DNA of 64,000 nt, taken from positions 1,995,001 to 2,059,000 of the forward strand of contig NZ_CP044310.1 of NCBI RefSeq assembly GCF_009664365.1. Direction: 5' to 3'. The notes beneath the pieces were generated by a model. The model worked only from the letters and a program-made list of their open reading frames with translations, did not search any database and was not told where the DNA came from. Positions 54,252-63,737 of this stretch are shown piece after piece. The stretch's first letter is position 1. Each line of letters begins with the position of its first letter. The translations under genes were made by a program, and so were the position numbers. Source of the DNA: Paenibacillus xylanilyticus (GTDB lineage Bacteria > Bacillota > Bacilli > Paenibacillales > Paenibacillaceae).

Positions 54252-55970
54252 TTAAGCCAGCTTGAATCGTTTTACCAGTTCGTCGAGTGCATCGGACATT
54301 TGATTCAGCTGTTTGGAAGTGTCACTCATTTCCTGCAGGGAGGCAAGCTGTTCTTCGGTCATGGCGGATACTTCCTCCGTAGCAGATGCAGTATCTTCCA
54401 CAACGATCGATACTTCGTTAATGGAATTCATGACAGCCTCACTGCCCGAAGTGATCTCTTCAACCACCGCGGATACATCCATCATTTGACCGCTGAGTTC
54501 ATGTATATGTTGTGTGATATTGGCGAAGGCATGGCCTGCGTCCTCGATGGTTCGCAGTCCCTCGTTAACATGAGCCGTGCTCTCGTCCACAACATCCACT
54601 GTGCTATGAACACCTGCGACCACGGTTTCCAATATGCTTGTTATTTCCTTGGCTGATGTGGCGCTTTGGTCTGCAAGATTGCGAATCTCAGCTGCGACAA
54701 CCGCGAAGCCTCGTCCGTTTTCTCCTGCACGTGCTGCCTCAATTCCGGCATTTAATGCGAGCAGATTGGTTTGTCTCGCGATCCCTGACATGGCATCCGC
54801 AATGTTGATAACTTGATCGGACATCTTGGAAATATCATTAATGGCTTCCTGCACAGAGAGGAAGGATTGCTCAATAACTCCCATTTTGCCAACTGCATTG
54901 TCAATACGCTGCTGCCCATCGGTGGCGATGGATTCGGTGCGTACCGCCCGTTCAGCCACGTCTGCAGCAGATGCGGCCACCCGGCTGAGCCCGGTCTGGA
55001 ATTGTTGAATTACAGCGACCATCGTTTGTGTAAGAGCAACCTGCTCATCTGCTCCTTCAGCTACTCGTTCCATGGCTGTAGCTACTTCTTTACTGGCCAG
55101 GTGGCTGTCCGCCACACCTTTATCCATACGATCCGATGCGGTGCTGAGAACTGTTGCGTTGCGCTGGATGTCCAGCATCATTTGCTGCAAACCAAAAAGC
55201 ATCGTATTCGCAGACTCGGCGAGTTCTCTTGTCTCATCCCTCATCGGGGTGGCGATGCGCAGGGTCAGGTCACCATTGGAGGAACCGATGTCATTCAGCG
55301 CATGGGTAACAGTACGAATGTTTTTGACAATGGCACGGGACAAAATCAATGCCGCAAAGATGGAAATAAGGGCAACAAGGATTAGGGCTCCGTAGAGTTC
55401 CCAGTTCAGGATCGTGTTTTTCTGTTTTAATGCCTCTGTACGTGATTCTGTCAGAGCCAGTTCATTGTTCCGGAAAGTAATCAGGGAACTGCGGATCTCG
55501 TCCATATCTGCTTTGCCTGGATCTGTTGCAAAAAACTGACGGACGGAATCCAGATCATTAGCCTGACGCAGGGAGACAACCGGCTCTCCGGCCACTTGAA
55601 TCCAGTCATTCATGGAACGATGTATATCTTGCAATAATGTCAATTGAGCCGGGTTGTCAGAGATAAGGCCCGCTAGCTGCTCCTTGAGCTCGACTAGCTT
55701 TTCTTTTCCCTCTATGTATGGATCCAGGTAACTTTCCTGTCCAGTGATCACGTAACCACGCTGTCCGGTCTCCATATCCACCATGTTTTTCTCCAATTCA
55801 TACGTCAAGGCATGCACTTTCATGTCATGATCAACGAGATAATCCAGCTCTTCCTGAAGCTGACCAATACTGTTCTGAATCAGTAGAATGCTTCCAGCCA
55901 GTACCGCCAATACGAGCAGGTAACCCAGCCCGATTTTATAAAAAATTTTGAAAATTCTCTTTTTCTTCAT
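54252..55970 (-). CDS. Membrane chemoreceptor with CHASE3 sensor domain
   Basis: This 572-residue methyl-accepting chemotaxis protein has an N-terminal membrane helix (about 12-32), an extracellular CHASE3 four-helix domain ([28 protein letters not shown] is the family hallmark), a second helix (about 190-210), a HAMP domain ([23 protein letters not shown]) and the signalling domain with the tip region [47 protein letters not shown]. The ligand is unknown. No other chemotaxis gene is adjacent. Confidence 0.92.
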   Translation of the reverse strand: MKKKRIFKIFYKIGLGYLLVLAVLAGSILLIQNSIGQLQEELDYLVDHDMKVHALTYELEKNMVDMETGQRGYVITGQESYLDPYIEGKEKLVELKEQLAGLISDNPAQLTLLQDIHRSMNDWIQVAGEPVVSLRQANDLDSVRQFFATDPGKADMDEIRSSLITFRNNELALTESRTEALKQKNTILNWELYGALILVALISIFAALILSRAIVKNIRTVTHALNDIGSSNGDLTLRIATPMRDETRELAESANTMLFGLQQMMLDIQRNATVLSTASDRMDKGVADSHLASKEVATAMERVAEGADEQVALTQTMVAVIQQFQTGLSRVAASAADVAERAVRTESIATDGQQRIDNAVGKMGVIEQSFLSVQEAINDISKMSDQVINIADAMSGIARQTNLLALNAGIEAARAGENGRGFAVVAAEIRNLADQSATSAKEITSILETVVAGVHSTVDVVDESTAHVNEGLRTIEDAGHAFANITQHIHELSGQMMDVSAVVEEITSGSEAVMNSINEVSIVVEDTASATEEVSAMTEEQLASLQEMSDTSKQLNQMSDALDELVKRFKLA

Positions 55971-56264
55971 GATTCCTTTTCCTCTCTTTTGGTTATATGT
56001 ATTTGTCGAAAAAACTTGAAAAAAGCAACTTACAGGACTTATGGATCAGGAGTCTTAAGAACTATTTTTCAGTATTATACGTTATGAAAGTAAGTTTGTA
56101 TACATAGTTTGTTTATATTTTGTATATGGTTTGTATCGATAAATAAGACATGACCGAATAAACCTTTTACAGTGTTCGGTTTACACTGCCAAACGTTTTT
56201 GTTTATCATGGAAAGGGTATGATGCTGATTACATATTTCAATCCGAAAGGAACGAATCCTAGAA
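55971..56264. other. Divergent intergenic region with phased TTTGTAT repeats
   Basis: The 294 bases between the chemoreceptor and the HAD gene are AT-rich. TTTGTAT occurs at 56095, 56119 and 56130, spaced 24 and 11 bases apart, near multiples of the helical turn. This may be a regulator site. No gene is visible. Confidence 0.3.
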
Positions 56265-56951
56265 ATGAGTAAAGAGACTGTATTGCGAAAACCGGAAGCG
56301 ATGATTTTTGATATGGATGGAACGTTGTTCCAGACAGAAACCTTGCTGTTGCCTGCTTACCAAAAGCTTTTTGATACACTGCGTGCCGAAGGACATTTCG
56401 AAGGGGAGACACCTCCCGAGGAACGGATGCTGGGAAGCTTGGGTATGCTGCTCGAGGATATATGGAAAGTGGTCATGCCGGAAGCCTCTGAAGCGGCACA
56501 CCGTCGTGCAGATGAATTGCTGCTTCAATTGGAAATTGAGGGTCTTGACCAGGGTAGTTCCCAGCTTTACCCGCATGTAAAAGAGACGCTTCAAGCCCTC
56601 AAGGAACAAGGTGTTCGTTTGTTTGTTGCGAGTAATGGACTGGAGGACTATGTCAAAGGGGTTGCGTTTGCACACGAGATTATGCCTTTATTCGAAGGTG
56701 TATACAGTGCAGGGCAATATAAGACACCTTCCAAGGTAAACCTGGTGCAGATACTGCTTGAAAAACACCGGATTCAGGATGCCTGGATGGTAGGAGACCG
56801 CTCGTCCGACGTTGAAGCAGGAAAAATGAATGGGCAGACGGTCATTGGCTGTGCATATGCCGGCTTCGGTCGTGACGAAGAACTTGCTGGATCAGATGTA
56901 TTAATCTCTGACTTTACCGAGCTTACTCGTCTATACAGAGAAGCTGAATAG
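56265..56951 (+). CDS. HAD superfamily hydrolase (phosphatase-like)
   Basis: The 228-residue protein is a HAD phosphatase with motif I FDMDGTLF, motif II VASNG, motif III Lys in QYKTPSK and motif IV VGDRSSDVEAG. The cap domain (about 25-95) resembles the phosphoglycolate phosphatase/beta-phosphoglucomutase type (C1 cap). The substrate cannot be deduced. The ribosome site is weak (AAAGGAA well upstream). A strong hairpin terminator follows. Confidence 0.88.
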   Translation: MSKETVLRKPEAMIFDMDGTLFQTETLLLPAYQKLFDTLRAEGHFEGETPPEERMLGSLGMLLEDIWKVVMPEASEAAHRRADELLLQLEIEGLDQGSSQLYPHVKETLQALKEQGVRLFVASNGLEDYVKGVAFAHEIMPLFEGVYSAGQYKTPSKVNLVQILLEKHRIQDAWMVGDRSSDVEAGKMNGQTVIGCAYAGFGRDEELAGSDVLISDFTELTRLYREAE

Positions 56952-56999
56952 CAAGACTACATCTTGAACTGACCATATCAGCGTTCGAAACCGGAAGAA

Positions 57000-57052
57000 G
57001 CCTTTATCTCCGAAGCCCTGTTAAACGGGCGAGGCGGAGATAAAGGCTCTTT
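57000..57052 (+). terminator. Terminator after the HAD hydrolase gene
   Basis: GCCTTTATCTCCG pairs perfectly with CGGAGATAAAGGC, enclosing an inner GCCC/GGGC stem; the U-run is short (TCTTT). Confidence 0.75.
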
Positions 57053-57109
57053 GAGATGACATGAATATCGATTTAAGATGCTTGAAGGCCCAGATCCATA
57101 GTAAAGTAA

Positions 57110-58294
57110 CTACTTTAATCTTGATTTCCTGGACCTTCGGGCTGCGGTGGACTTACCGGTTACCGGTTTGGTTACTTTCACCTTGTTCGGCGTACTAGCT
57201 GTCCGGTTGCGGTACACCCATAGAGCATACTCCAGTGGCTGAGTAATTGCTTTGTAATAGATATTCCGCTCACCAATCCGTGCAAAAACCTCTCGTGCCG
57301 GTTTGGGATTCACTTCAAGCAGGAAGATGCGGCCATCCTTGTCAATCGCCAAGTCCAGAGCAAGCTCACACAGATCACCGTACGTATCTTCCAGGAATGA
57401 GGCCACTGAAATGCCGAGTTTCTCGGCCGTGGCATTAATCTCATCCCTCAGCTCCTCATCGGTGATCCATTGTTTCATCAATCGGTTCATGGGAACGGCC
57501 TGACCGCCGCCATGCAGATTCGATGTTACACTTTTCTCAGCTCCCATACGCCCAGCACAGCCGGTCAGCTCCCATTCTCCCTCGCCATTTTTCTGTACGA
57601 GCATGCGATAATCGTGTACACGACCATTGGGAAGCTGGAGCTGAATACCTTCCTGAACCAGATATTTATCTTTCATGTTCCAATGCTGAAGCAGAGAACC
57701 GAGCCTTGATAAATGGACTTTACGCGGGGTAATGATACGCCGTTTCTGATCACGTCCCTGGACCAGGACCATATTGGCTTCGCTACTGTTGCGTTCGATC
57801 CGCAGGATTCCACGTCCGCCTGTTCCGTTTATGGGCTTCAAATAGATTAGCGAAGAAGCTTTAAGCATTCGATTGACATCAGACATATCCTGGAACAGAA
57901 CGGTCTCCGGCAAATGTTCACGAAAGGCGGATCTTGCCGAGAGGGTCTGATGTATGGTCCATTTATTGCGAAGCGGCCGGTTTAGGAAAAGCATGTGCCC
58001 GTATTTCTCGCGAAAGGCGAGCAGCTGCTGGAATCTGCGATTTCGCTGTATACGGCAGCGGTCGAAGATCATGTCCGGAAATGGACGCCATTCCCTGGAC
58101 CATCCCTTATCCGAATGGAAGACCATCGCCTCGATCTGTTTGCCACCGGGATGTACATCCGCAGGTGTGAACACGTAAATGTCGAGTCCCCGCTTGCGTC
58201 CTTCAAGGATCATTCTGCGGTAGATGCTCCGTTCTTCCAAGGCGCGATGTTCGTTTAAGTACAACGTCATAATGCCTAGAACAGGTGAGGACAC
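57110..58294 (-). CDS. YheC/YheD family spore-associated ATP-grasp protein (copy 5, short form)
   Basis: The 394-residue protein has the YheC/YheD pattern: LGIMTLYLNE at the start, DMIFDRCRIQRNRRFQQL, the ATP-grasp loop YLKPINGTGGRGILRIER, HDYRMLVQKNGEGEW, and the metal/ATP site ALDLAIDKDGRIFLLEVNPKP. The C-terminus is basic (KSTAARRSRKSRLK). In B. subtilis YheC and YheD are sporulation proteins, YheD locating around the forespore; their reaction is unknown. The GTG start is 6 bases after AAGGTGA. It is the last of five tandem copies. Confidence 0.88.
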   Translation of the reverse strand: MSSPVLGIMTLYLNEHRALEERSIYRRMILEGRKRGLDIYVFTPADVHPGGKQIEAMVFHSDKGWSREWRPFPDMIFDRCRIQRNRRFQQLLAFREKYGHMLFLNRPLRNKWTIHQTLSARSAFREHLPETVLFQDMSDVNRMLKASSLIYLKPINGTGGRGILRIERNSSEANMVLVQGRDQKRRIITPRKVHLSRLGSLLQHWNMKDKYLVQEGIQLQLPNGRVHDYRMLVQKNGEGEWELTGCAGRMGAEKSVTSNLHGGGQAVPMNRLMKQWITDEELRDEINATAEKLGISVASFLEDTYGDLCELALDLAIDKDGRIFLLEVNPKPAREVFARIGERNIYYKAITQPLEYALWVYRNRTASTPNKVKVTKPVTGKSTAARRSRKSRLK

Positions 58295-58329
58295 AAACAA
58301 TCACCTTCTTTAGCTGTTATTCCTTTCCA

Positions 58330-59436
58330 TTATCGTTTGGATTGGCGAGCCAGGTATGCGCTATATTGGAAAATACGTTCCAATGACTTTTTACGAATCT
58401 GGGGTTCATCAAATTTCATCGGTTTCGCATTGGCTTCGAAGAACCAGATTTCTCCAAGGTCATCGATGCCAAGGTCCATAGACATCTCCCCAAGCGTATG
58501 GCCAGAGCCTCGTTCAACCTGACGGGCAATCGTTAATGATGTCGATCTGACCTTTTTCATTAGTGCAGTTGTTGTTTCTTCCCCGAACAGTTCGGTAAGG
58601 AGCTTCTCGGGATCTTCAACGCTGCCTCCGCGTGGAACGTGGGTTGTAATGCTTCGCGAACCCGCCAGTCTGGCACCCACCCCTGTTACACTCCACTGTC
58701 CTTTGCCATTCTTCTGTACCAGAACGCGCAGATCGAAGGGGCGTTTGCGGGATGAGGCAAGCTCGATTCCTTGCTGCATGATATAAGGCGTATGCCCGGT
58801 TTCCCGGCGAATGCGAGACCATAACTTCGCAAGTGATGCTGCCTTATACGTGGTACTCTTACGGGAACTTTGTATTCGGAGCCGGAACGGCAGACGTTCC
58901 TTTTCCTGAAACTTCAGCATCATGATGCCTTTTCCCGCTTTTCCGCTCTCCGGCTTCAGATAGAGATAGGGAAAAGCCCGCAGCACCGTACCCAGCGTAG
59001 TAGCACTTCGCATCCGGCGTGTATGAGGGATCAGATGCTGGGTGGATTTGGACTTCTTCAGCCATTCGAACAGATCCCATTTATTGAAGAAAAACGGATT
59101 ATACAGCTCGATCCCCGCTTGCATGCATTCCTCAATTTTCCGCTGAACGGAGGGCTTTCGCTCATCTTCCCGATAGGGAATGCGATTGTACAGCACATGA
59201 GGGAGAGGGAAGGACTGTGAAGTCCACTTTCCGCTCCCTTTGTTGTACGTATAGCCCTTAACCGTAGGCCCGTTCACGTTCAAATCTCTTACCGTTACGA
59301 TATACACCTGATAACCCATGTTTTCGCCTGTCTGTATAATGTCCAGAAAATTTTGATGGTTTCCCCTGAATCCCCGGTGGTCGTCGTGCATGGTCAACAC
59401 GGCAATGACAGGTTTGAAATCATCATGAAGGCTCAT
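58330..59436 (-). CDS. YheC/YheD family ATP-grasp protein (copy 4, short form)
   Basis: The 368-residue protein has PVIAVLTMHDDHRGFRGNHQNF at the start, a VLYNRIPYREDE motif, the ATP loop YLKPESGKAGKGIMML, FDLRVLVQKNGKGQWSVTG and SMDLGIDDLGEIWFFEANAKPMKF. The ATG at MSLHDDF overlaps the previous stop by one base (TGATG), so it is translationally coupled to copy 3. The final ATP-grasp block reads FEANAKP, as in copy 3. Confidence 0.87.
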   Translation of the reverse strand: MSLHDDFKPVIAVLTMHDDHRGFRGNHQNFLDIIQTGENMGYQVYIVTVRDLNVNGPTVKGYTYNKGSGKWTSQSFPLPHVLYNRIPYREDERKPSVQRKIEECMQAGIELYNPFFFNKWDLFEWLKKSKSTQHLIPHTRRMRSATTLGTVLRAFPYLYLKPESGKAGKGIMMLKFQEKERLPFRLRIQSSRKSTTYKAASLAKLWSRIRRETGHTPYIMQQGIELASSRKRPFDLRVLVQKNGKGQWSVTGVGARLAGSRSITTHVPRGGSVEDPEKLLTELFGEETTTALMKKVRSTSLTIARQVERGSGHTLGEMSMDLGIDDLGEIWFFEANAKPMKFDEPQIRKKSLERIFQYSAYLARQSKR

Positions 59437-60809
59437 CAAATGCCGTCCCTCTTCCGGAATTTGCTCAAATACAGGCAGTGTTCCAAAATGTGCTCCACCG
59501 ATGATTTTCCCTCCACCCGGAGTGAAGGGTGACGGAAGATGGAGCGCCCGGGTTTGGCGTTCGCTTCGAACATCCATACATGTTCCTCCTGATCAATGCC
59601 CAGATCAAAGCCAATCTCACCAATCAGATGCTGGTGCTGGGTTTCAATCGCCTGGGCCAGTGTAATAGCGACGGATTTGGCCTGCTGCAGCACTTCTCCC
59701 GCACGTTCGCCGAAGTTACGGCTAAGCGCCTGTTCAGGGGTCATCAGGGAGCCGCCATTTTTGATGTGGGTAGTCACGCTGCCCCGACCAGCCTTTTTGG
59801 CACCGATACCGACGACGACCCATTGATTGCTCCCGTTTTTGTGCATGTGGAAGCGAAAATCAATCGGACACTCATCGATCTCAATGAGCCGGATTCCCTG
59901 CTGTACGACATAGCCTCGCAGCTGTTTTCCATGTCTGCCCTGAAGCATGCGCATTAGGCCATTGAAGGAGCCGAAGCGAAGCAGGGCATTGCCGCCTTTT
60001 TTGCGATAACGCGCGAAATATCCGCGTTTGGGCGAATAGGTCAAGCGGTAGATTCCGTTACCGAGACTTCCAGCTGTGGGCTTATAATATACAAACTGGT
60101 GTCGCTCCAGCATTTCTCTCATTTGTTCGACAGTCGGATTGGTGATTGATTCTGGAATGTACCTACCTGCTTCAGGATCATTCTCGAGCAGCTTGTAGAT
60201 GTCCGATTTATTGAAAAAGCTCCAGTTGAAAAATGGGATCTTACGACGGACAAACCGTTCCCTCAGTTGATTGATGGCAGGCGAGAAATCGGAACGACGG
60301 CTGGGTAACCTGTTGTACACGACGTCTGGCAAAGGGACCGTTTTCCGTACAAAGCTTCCGTTTTCGTTCAGAAAAAAACCGGATACCGTTTCATTCTGCC
60401 AGTTAATATCTCTTGGAGTAAACGCATAGATATAGGATTTGCGGCCGCCTTCCCGGAGCAATTGCTTGATGAACCCGGTGCGGGAGCCAAATGGATTCGA
60501 GCTCGTTCCAGGTCCATCGGACAATACGCCAATCAGTGGACCGAGCTGGACTTCATCATTTTGCAGGTTGCGCAGATAGATGCTGCCCCGCTTGGGAACG
60601 TTCATCAGATTGCGTATGCCCGAGGCGAGATAGAGGTGTTTCCCTGCCTTCTTGATCGGTTTGATGGTTGCAGGCACCCGGTCTCGCCCAAACCGCAGAT
60701 GTATCGTTTTTTTGCCGGATAGATTCAGACTTTTCATTAGTGCGTTGGATACATAAACCACTTTATCCGGTTGCTGCGTAAAATGCAGATTGCAAAAGGT
60801 CAAACTCAT
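59436..60809 (-). CDS. YheC/YheD family ATP-grasp protein (copy 3, long form)
   Basis: The 457-residue protein has an extra N-terminal domain of about 90 residues (beta-rich; GKKTIHLRFGRDRVPATIKPIKKAGK), followed by the standard core: LGPLIGVLSDG, DVVYNRLPSRRSDF, YYKPTAGSLGNGIYRL, IDFRFHMHKNGSNQW and GFDLGIDQEEHVWMFEANAKPGRS. AGGAGGATAAATC precedes the ATG. The long/short alternation in this array suggests paired partners. Confidence 0.88.
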   Translation of the reverse strand: MSLTFCNLHFTQQPDKVVYVSNALMKSLNLSGKKTIHLRFGRDRVPATIKPIKKAGKHLYLASGIRNLMNVPKRGSIYLRNLQNDEVQLGPLIGVLSDGPGTSSNPFGSRTGFIKQLLREGGRKSYIYAFTPRDINWQNETVSGFFLNENGSFVRKTVPLPDVVYNRLPSRRSDFSPAINQLRERFVRRKIPFFNWSFFNKSDIYKLLENDPEAGRYIPESITNPTVEQMREMLERHQFVYYKPTAGSLGNGIYRLTYSPKRGYFARYRKKGGNALLRFGSFNGLMRMLQGRHGKQLRGYVVQQGIRLIEIDECPIDFRFHMHKNGSNQWVVVGIGAKKAGRGSVTTHIKNGGSLMTPEQALSRNFGERAGEVLQQAKSVAITLAQAIETQHQHLIGEIGFDLGIDQEEHVWMFEANAKPGRSIFRHPSLRVEGKSSVEHILEHCLYLSKFRKRDGI

Positions 60810-60869
60810 GATTTATCCTCCTATCCTGAAAAAAATCCTTCGGCTCCATGGCAAGCGGGCGCTGCGGGC

Positions 60870-62060
60870 CTAGCCGCCTTGAATCGGGATGGGTTTCAGG
60901 CCAGCTGTGCTGGATGTATTCGGCATTTTCATTGGACGAACGACGTCCGTGAGAACATGTTGTTGCAGCAAATAACGAGCATAGGCAAGCGGCTGGGTGT
61001 AAGTCAGTGTCTGCATGTGTCGGTCACCTGCCTCTGCGAATGAAGAGCGCCCTGGCTTCGAATTGACCTCCAGCAGCCAGAGACGACCTGTCGAATCTGC
61101 TCCAAAATCCAGTCCCAATTCAGCAAGTCTGCCGAATTGACCCTCCAGCAAGGGAGGGATTAGAGCAGCAGCATGGTCGATCCCTTCTAAAATGGTATTG
61201 GCACGCATACTCCCGTATCGATCCATGAGATAAGAGTGAGCGGGATAGGCCTTTCCTCCGCCATGCAAATTGGAGGTAAGGGAGCCCTCGGCACCCTCGC
61301 GAACCATGCATCCTGTCAGGGTCCAGCGTCCGTGTTTGTTTTTTTGCACCAGGGCACGGATGTCGAATGGATGCCCGTGATGACTCAGATCCAGATATGG
61401 CTGCATGATCATCCGGCGACTGGAAATCTTGGATTCAAGCCAGGTTGAGAGCGCATGACGTGTATAAAATCTGCGCTGATAACGTTCATTGTCCTGATCT
61501 CTGCCTTCAATGACCCATGTGGGGGTATCATTTTCCTGGGTGAGACGAAATGTTTCCTTGCCATGGGTTCCTGAAACAGGCTTGAAGAAAAGTCCCTTGG
61601 GCCACCGTTTCAGCCACTGCTCCCATGGAGCTTGAGGTTGAAGGAGTACGGTGGGAACGAGAAGTCTGCTCAGCTGTTTTTCCCGAGACATTGCCCGGTG
61701 GACCTTCCATTTACCCGGGAGGGAAACAGACCAGTAGGGTCTGATGTGCCCGCTGCCCGATAAAGCAAGTTCATGAAGCTGCTGTCTACATCGTCTTGGA
61801 AGTGGCAGCAGGCACCGATCCATCAGCATTTGTACCCCGTGAACAGGAGCTGTTTTCCATTTTCCGTTACGGTAAATGTATCCTTTTTCTGGTAAAGGGT
61901 TATCTCTATCAGCGGATATGGGCAGCACGATGATATTCAGGTTATAGCGATGACTCTCCAAACTGAGACGACGGCAAAAGAGTTCATCCGAGAACGGTGG
62001 TGATCCCTCTGCAGCACGGACCAGGATGGCTATGGTTGATGTTTGCGGCGATGATGGCAT
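60870..62060 (-). CDS. YheC/YheD family ATP-grasp protein (copy 2, short form)
   Basis: The 396-residue protein begins TSTIAILVRAAEGSPPFSDELF and has FFKPVSGTHGKETFRLTQ, FDIRALVQKNKHGRWTLTG and LGLDFGADSTGRLWLLEVNSKPGRSSF. The ATP loop reads SGTHGKET rather than the usual G-x-G form, so nucleotide binding may be altered. AGGAGGTG is 8 bases before the chosen ATG. Confidence 0.86.
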   Translation of the reverse strand: MPSSPQTSTIAILVRAAEGSPPFSDELFCRRLSLESHRYNLNIIVLPISADRDNPLPEKGYIYRNGKWKTAPVHGVQMLMDRCLLPLPRRCRQQLHELALSGSGHIRPYWSVSLPGKWKVHRAMSREKQLSRLLVPTVLLQPQAPWEQWLKRWPKGLFFKPVSGTHGKETFRLTQENDTPTWVIEGRDQDNERYQRRFYTRHALSTWLESKISSRRMIMQPYLDLSHHGHPFDIRALVQKNKHGRWTLTGCMVREGAEGSLTSNLHGGGKAYPAHSYLMDRYGSMRANTILEGIDHAAALIPPLLEGQFGRLAELGLDFGADSTGRLWLLEVNSKPGRSSFAEAGDRHMQTLTYTQPLAYARYLLQQHVLTDVVRPMKMPNTSSTAGLKPIPIQGG

Positions 62061-62090
62061 CGGAATGCACCTCCTGTAATGGATCACTCT

Positions 62091-63458
62091 TCAGAATCCG
62101 GCCAGATACGTGGAGTATTCCAGCATGGCTTTGACAGAGGGCCGGATTTTACTCTCGCTCAGTGGCGTATTGTCATTCTTGGACGGTTTTGAATTAACCT
62201 CGAGCAGCCAGACACGACCAGTGGTATCCATCGCAAGATCAATACCAAGTTCACCGAAATGGGCCGGAATCGCATGCTCAATTCCTTTGGCAATGTCGAG
62301 CGCCGCCGTATGAAGATTGGCATAAGCTGAGGCTTTGGCTGATGCGGGAAGCTGGGTTTTGGCCACGGCATCCTTAACGGTACTGAGGCTTCCGCCGCGG
62401 GCTAGATTCGATACATAATGGCTGCCTCCGGCAATGCGGGCTACGATGGATGTAACACTCCATTTGCCTGATCTGTTTTTTTGTACGAGGGCACGGAAGT
62501 CGACGGGCCTACCGCTATTATCAATGAGAGACAGCCCTTGCTGAATCTGGTATCGCGTCGTTTTCATTTTTCCGGACAGACTGGCATAGAGTTTATCCAG
62601 AGAAGTATACGTTTGTTTGCGGGTACCTCCAACACTGGTTGCGAGTGTAAGGAAACTTCCGTCAATTTGACGGGAGACCCGGATGATTCCTTTACCAAGC
62701 GAACCTCGCACAGGCTTGAGAAATACAACCGGATACCGGGTGCACATCGTTTTGAGCGTGGCAGAGGACTTCAGCAAATGTGACTCCGGCAGGACCCTTT
62801 TGAGCGTTGTAATGGACTTCAAGGCATCAAACACTTCATTTTTGTCCAGGAACTTTTCATTGAAGGTTTGTGTGCCGTAGAGAGATTTTACTTCTTTCAT
62901 GAAATGCTGTACGCTAGGTTTGTTCTCAAGCTTACGGGATGTCAGCCTGTTATTGACGACGTCTGCAATGGGCAGAACCGTCTTTTTCCAGCCGTCATCA
63001 TACACCCAGCCCTGAATATGACCCGTTACCGCTCCGATATCCTCTGGTGTGAAAAAGGATACATAGGCGCCCTGCTTACGGCAGGCCTTCACCAGCTCAT
63101 GACAGAACATCGTGATGGAGCCAAAGGGCCGATCGGGCTGATCGGGATAATCCTGGCTTACCAGCACACTGATGAAGGGGCCAAGGCGCAGCGTACGGCT
63201 GGCTGAACGATAGGATACACTCAGGACCGAACGGGGAACCAGGCCGGTCTTGCTGGCTACCGTCTGATTGATGCGAAGGCCGTCGTATCTGGGAACCGGA
63301 ATAACGGTGACTTCACGGCGGTAAGAGCCGAATTGAAGCTGAAGCGGCCTTCCCGAAGGGATTTTAAGGGCCTTGAGCACCCCTTCGCCCAGCATGATGA
63401 CGTCGTCCTGCAGGATGCCCGAGCCGGTAACCTGAATCGTTACTTTTTTAGTGGACAT
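62091..63458 (-). CDS. YheC/YheD family ATP-grasp protein (copy 1, long form)
   Basis: The 455-residue protein is a long form with an N-terminal domain (VTIQVTGSGILQDDVIMLGEG, QLQFGSYRREVTVI), then LGPFISVLVSQ, DVVNNRLTSRKLENKPSVQ, FLKPVRGSLGKGIIRVSR, VDFRALVQKNRSGKWSVTS and LGIDLAMDTTGRVWLLEVNSKPSK. It is the first gene of the array; AAGGAGATCCGTG precedes the ATG. Copies 1 and 3 share the domain that copies 2, 4 and 5 lack. Confidence 0.88.
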   Translation of the reverse strand: MSTKKVTIQVTGSGILQDDVIMLGEGVLKALKIPSGRPLQLQFGSYRREVTVIPVPRYDGLRINQTVASKTGLVPRSVLSVSYRSASRTLRLGPFISVLVSQDYPDQPDRPFGSITMFCHELVKACRKQGAYVSFFTPEDIGAVTGHIQGWVYDDGWKKTVLPIADVVNNRLTSRKLENKPSVQHFMKEVKSLYGTQTFNEKFLDKNEVFDALKSITTLKRVLPESHLLKSSATLKTMCTRYPVVFLKPVRGSLGKGIIRVSRQIDGSFLTLATSVGGTRKQTYTSLDKLYASLSGKMKTTRYQIQQGLSLIDNSGRPVDFRALVQKNRSGKWSVTSIVARIAGGSHYVSNLARGGSLSTVKDAVAKTQLPASAKASAYANLHTAALDIAKGIEHAIPAHFGELGIDLAMDTTGRVWLLEVNSKPSKNDNTPLSESKIRPSVKAMLEYSTYLAGF

Positions 63459-63737
63459 CACGGATCTCCTTCCGGGCGGCAACTTGATGTCTGATCTCGA
63501 AGTTGAACGGCATCTGAACATGGCATGTGCTTCATCATATGAGGACATATACCCCTTGGTGATTGACCCATTTGGATTAAATGCAATTGATTTGACATCG
63601 GAATCGATGACCTGTCTGGGTCAGCCATTGTTTGAGAGAAGAGAAATGCGTGTATAAACACGGGTGAACGTTGCGACGAGAAAATTGAGGGAATGATTGA
63701 ATAGCAGCAGAACAATCCAAATTGAGGAGGAATAATA

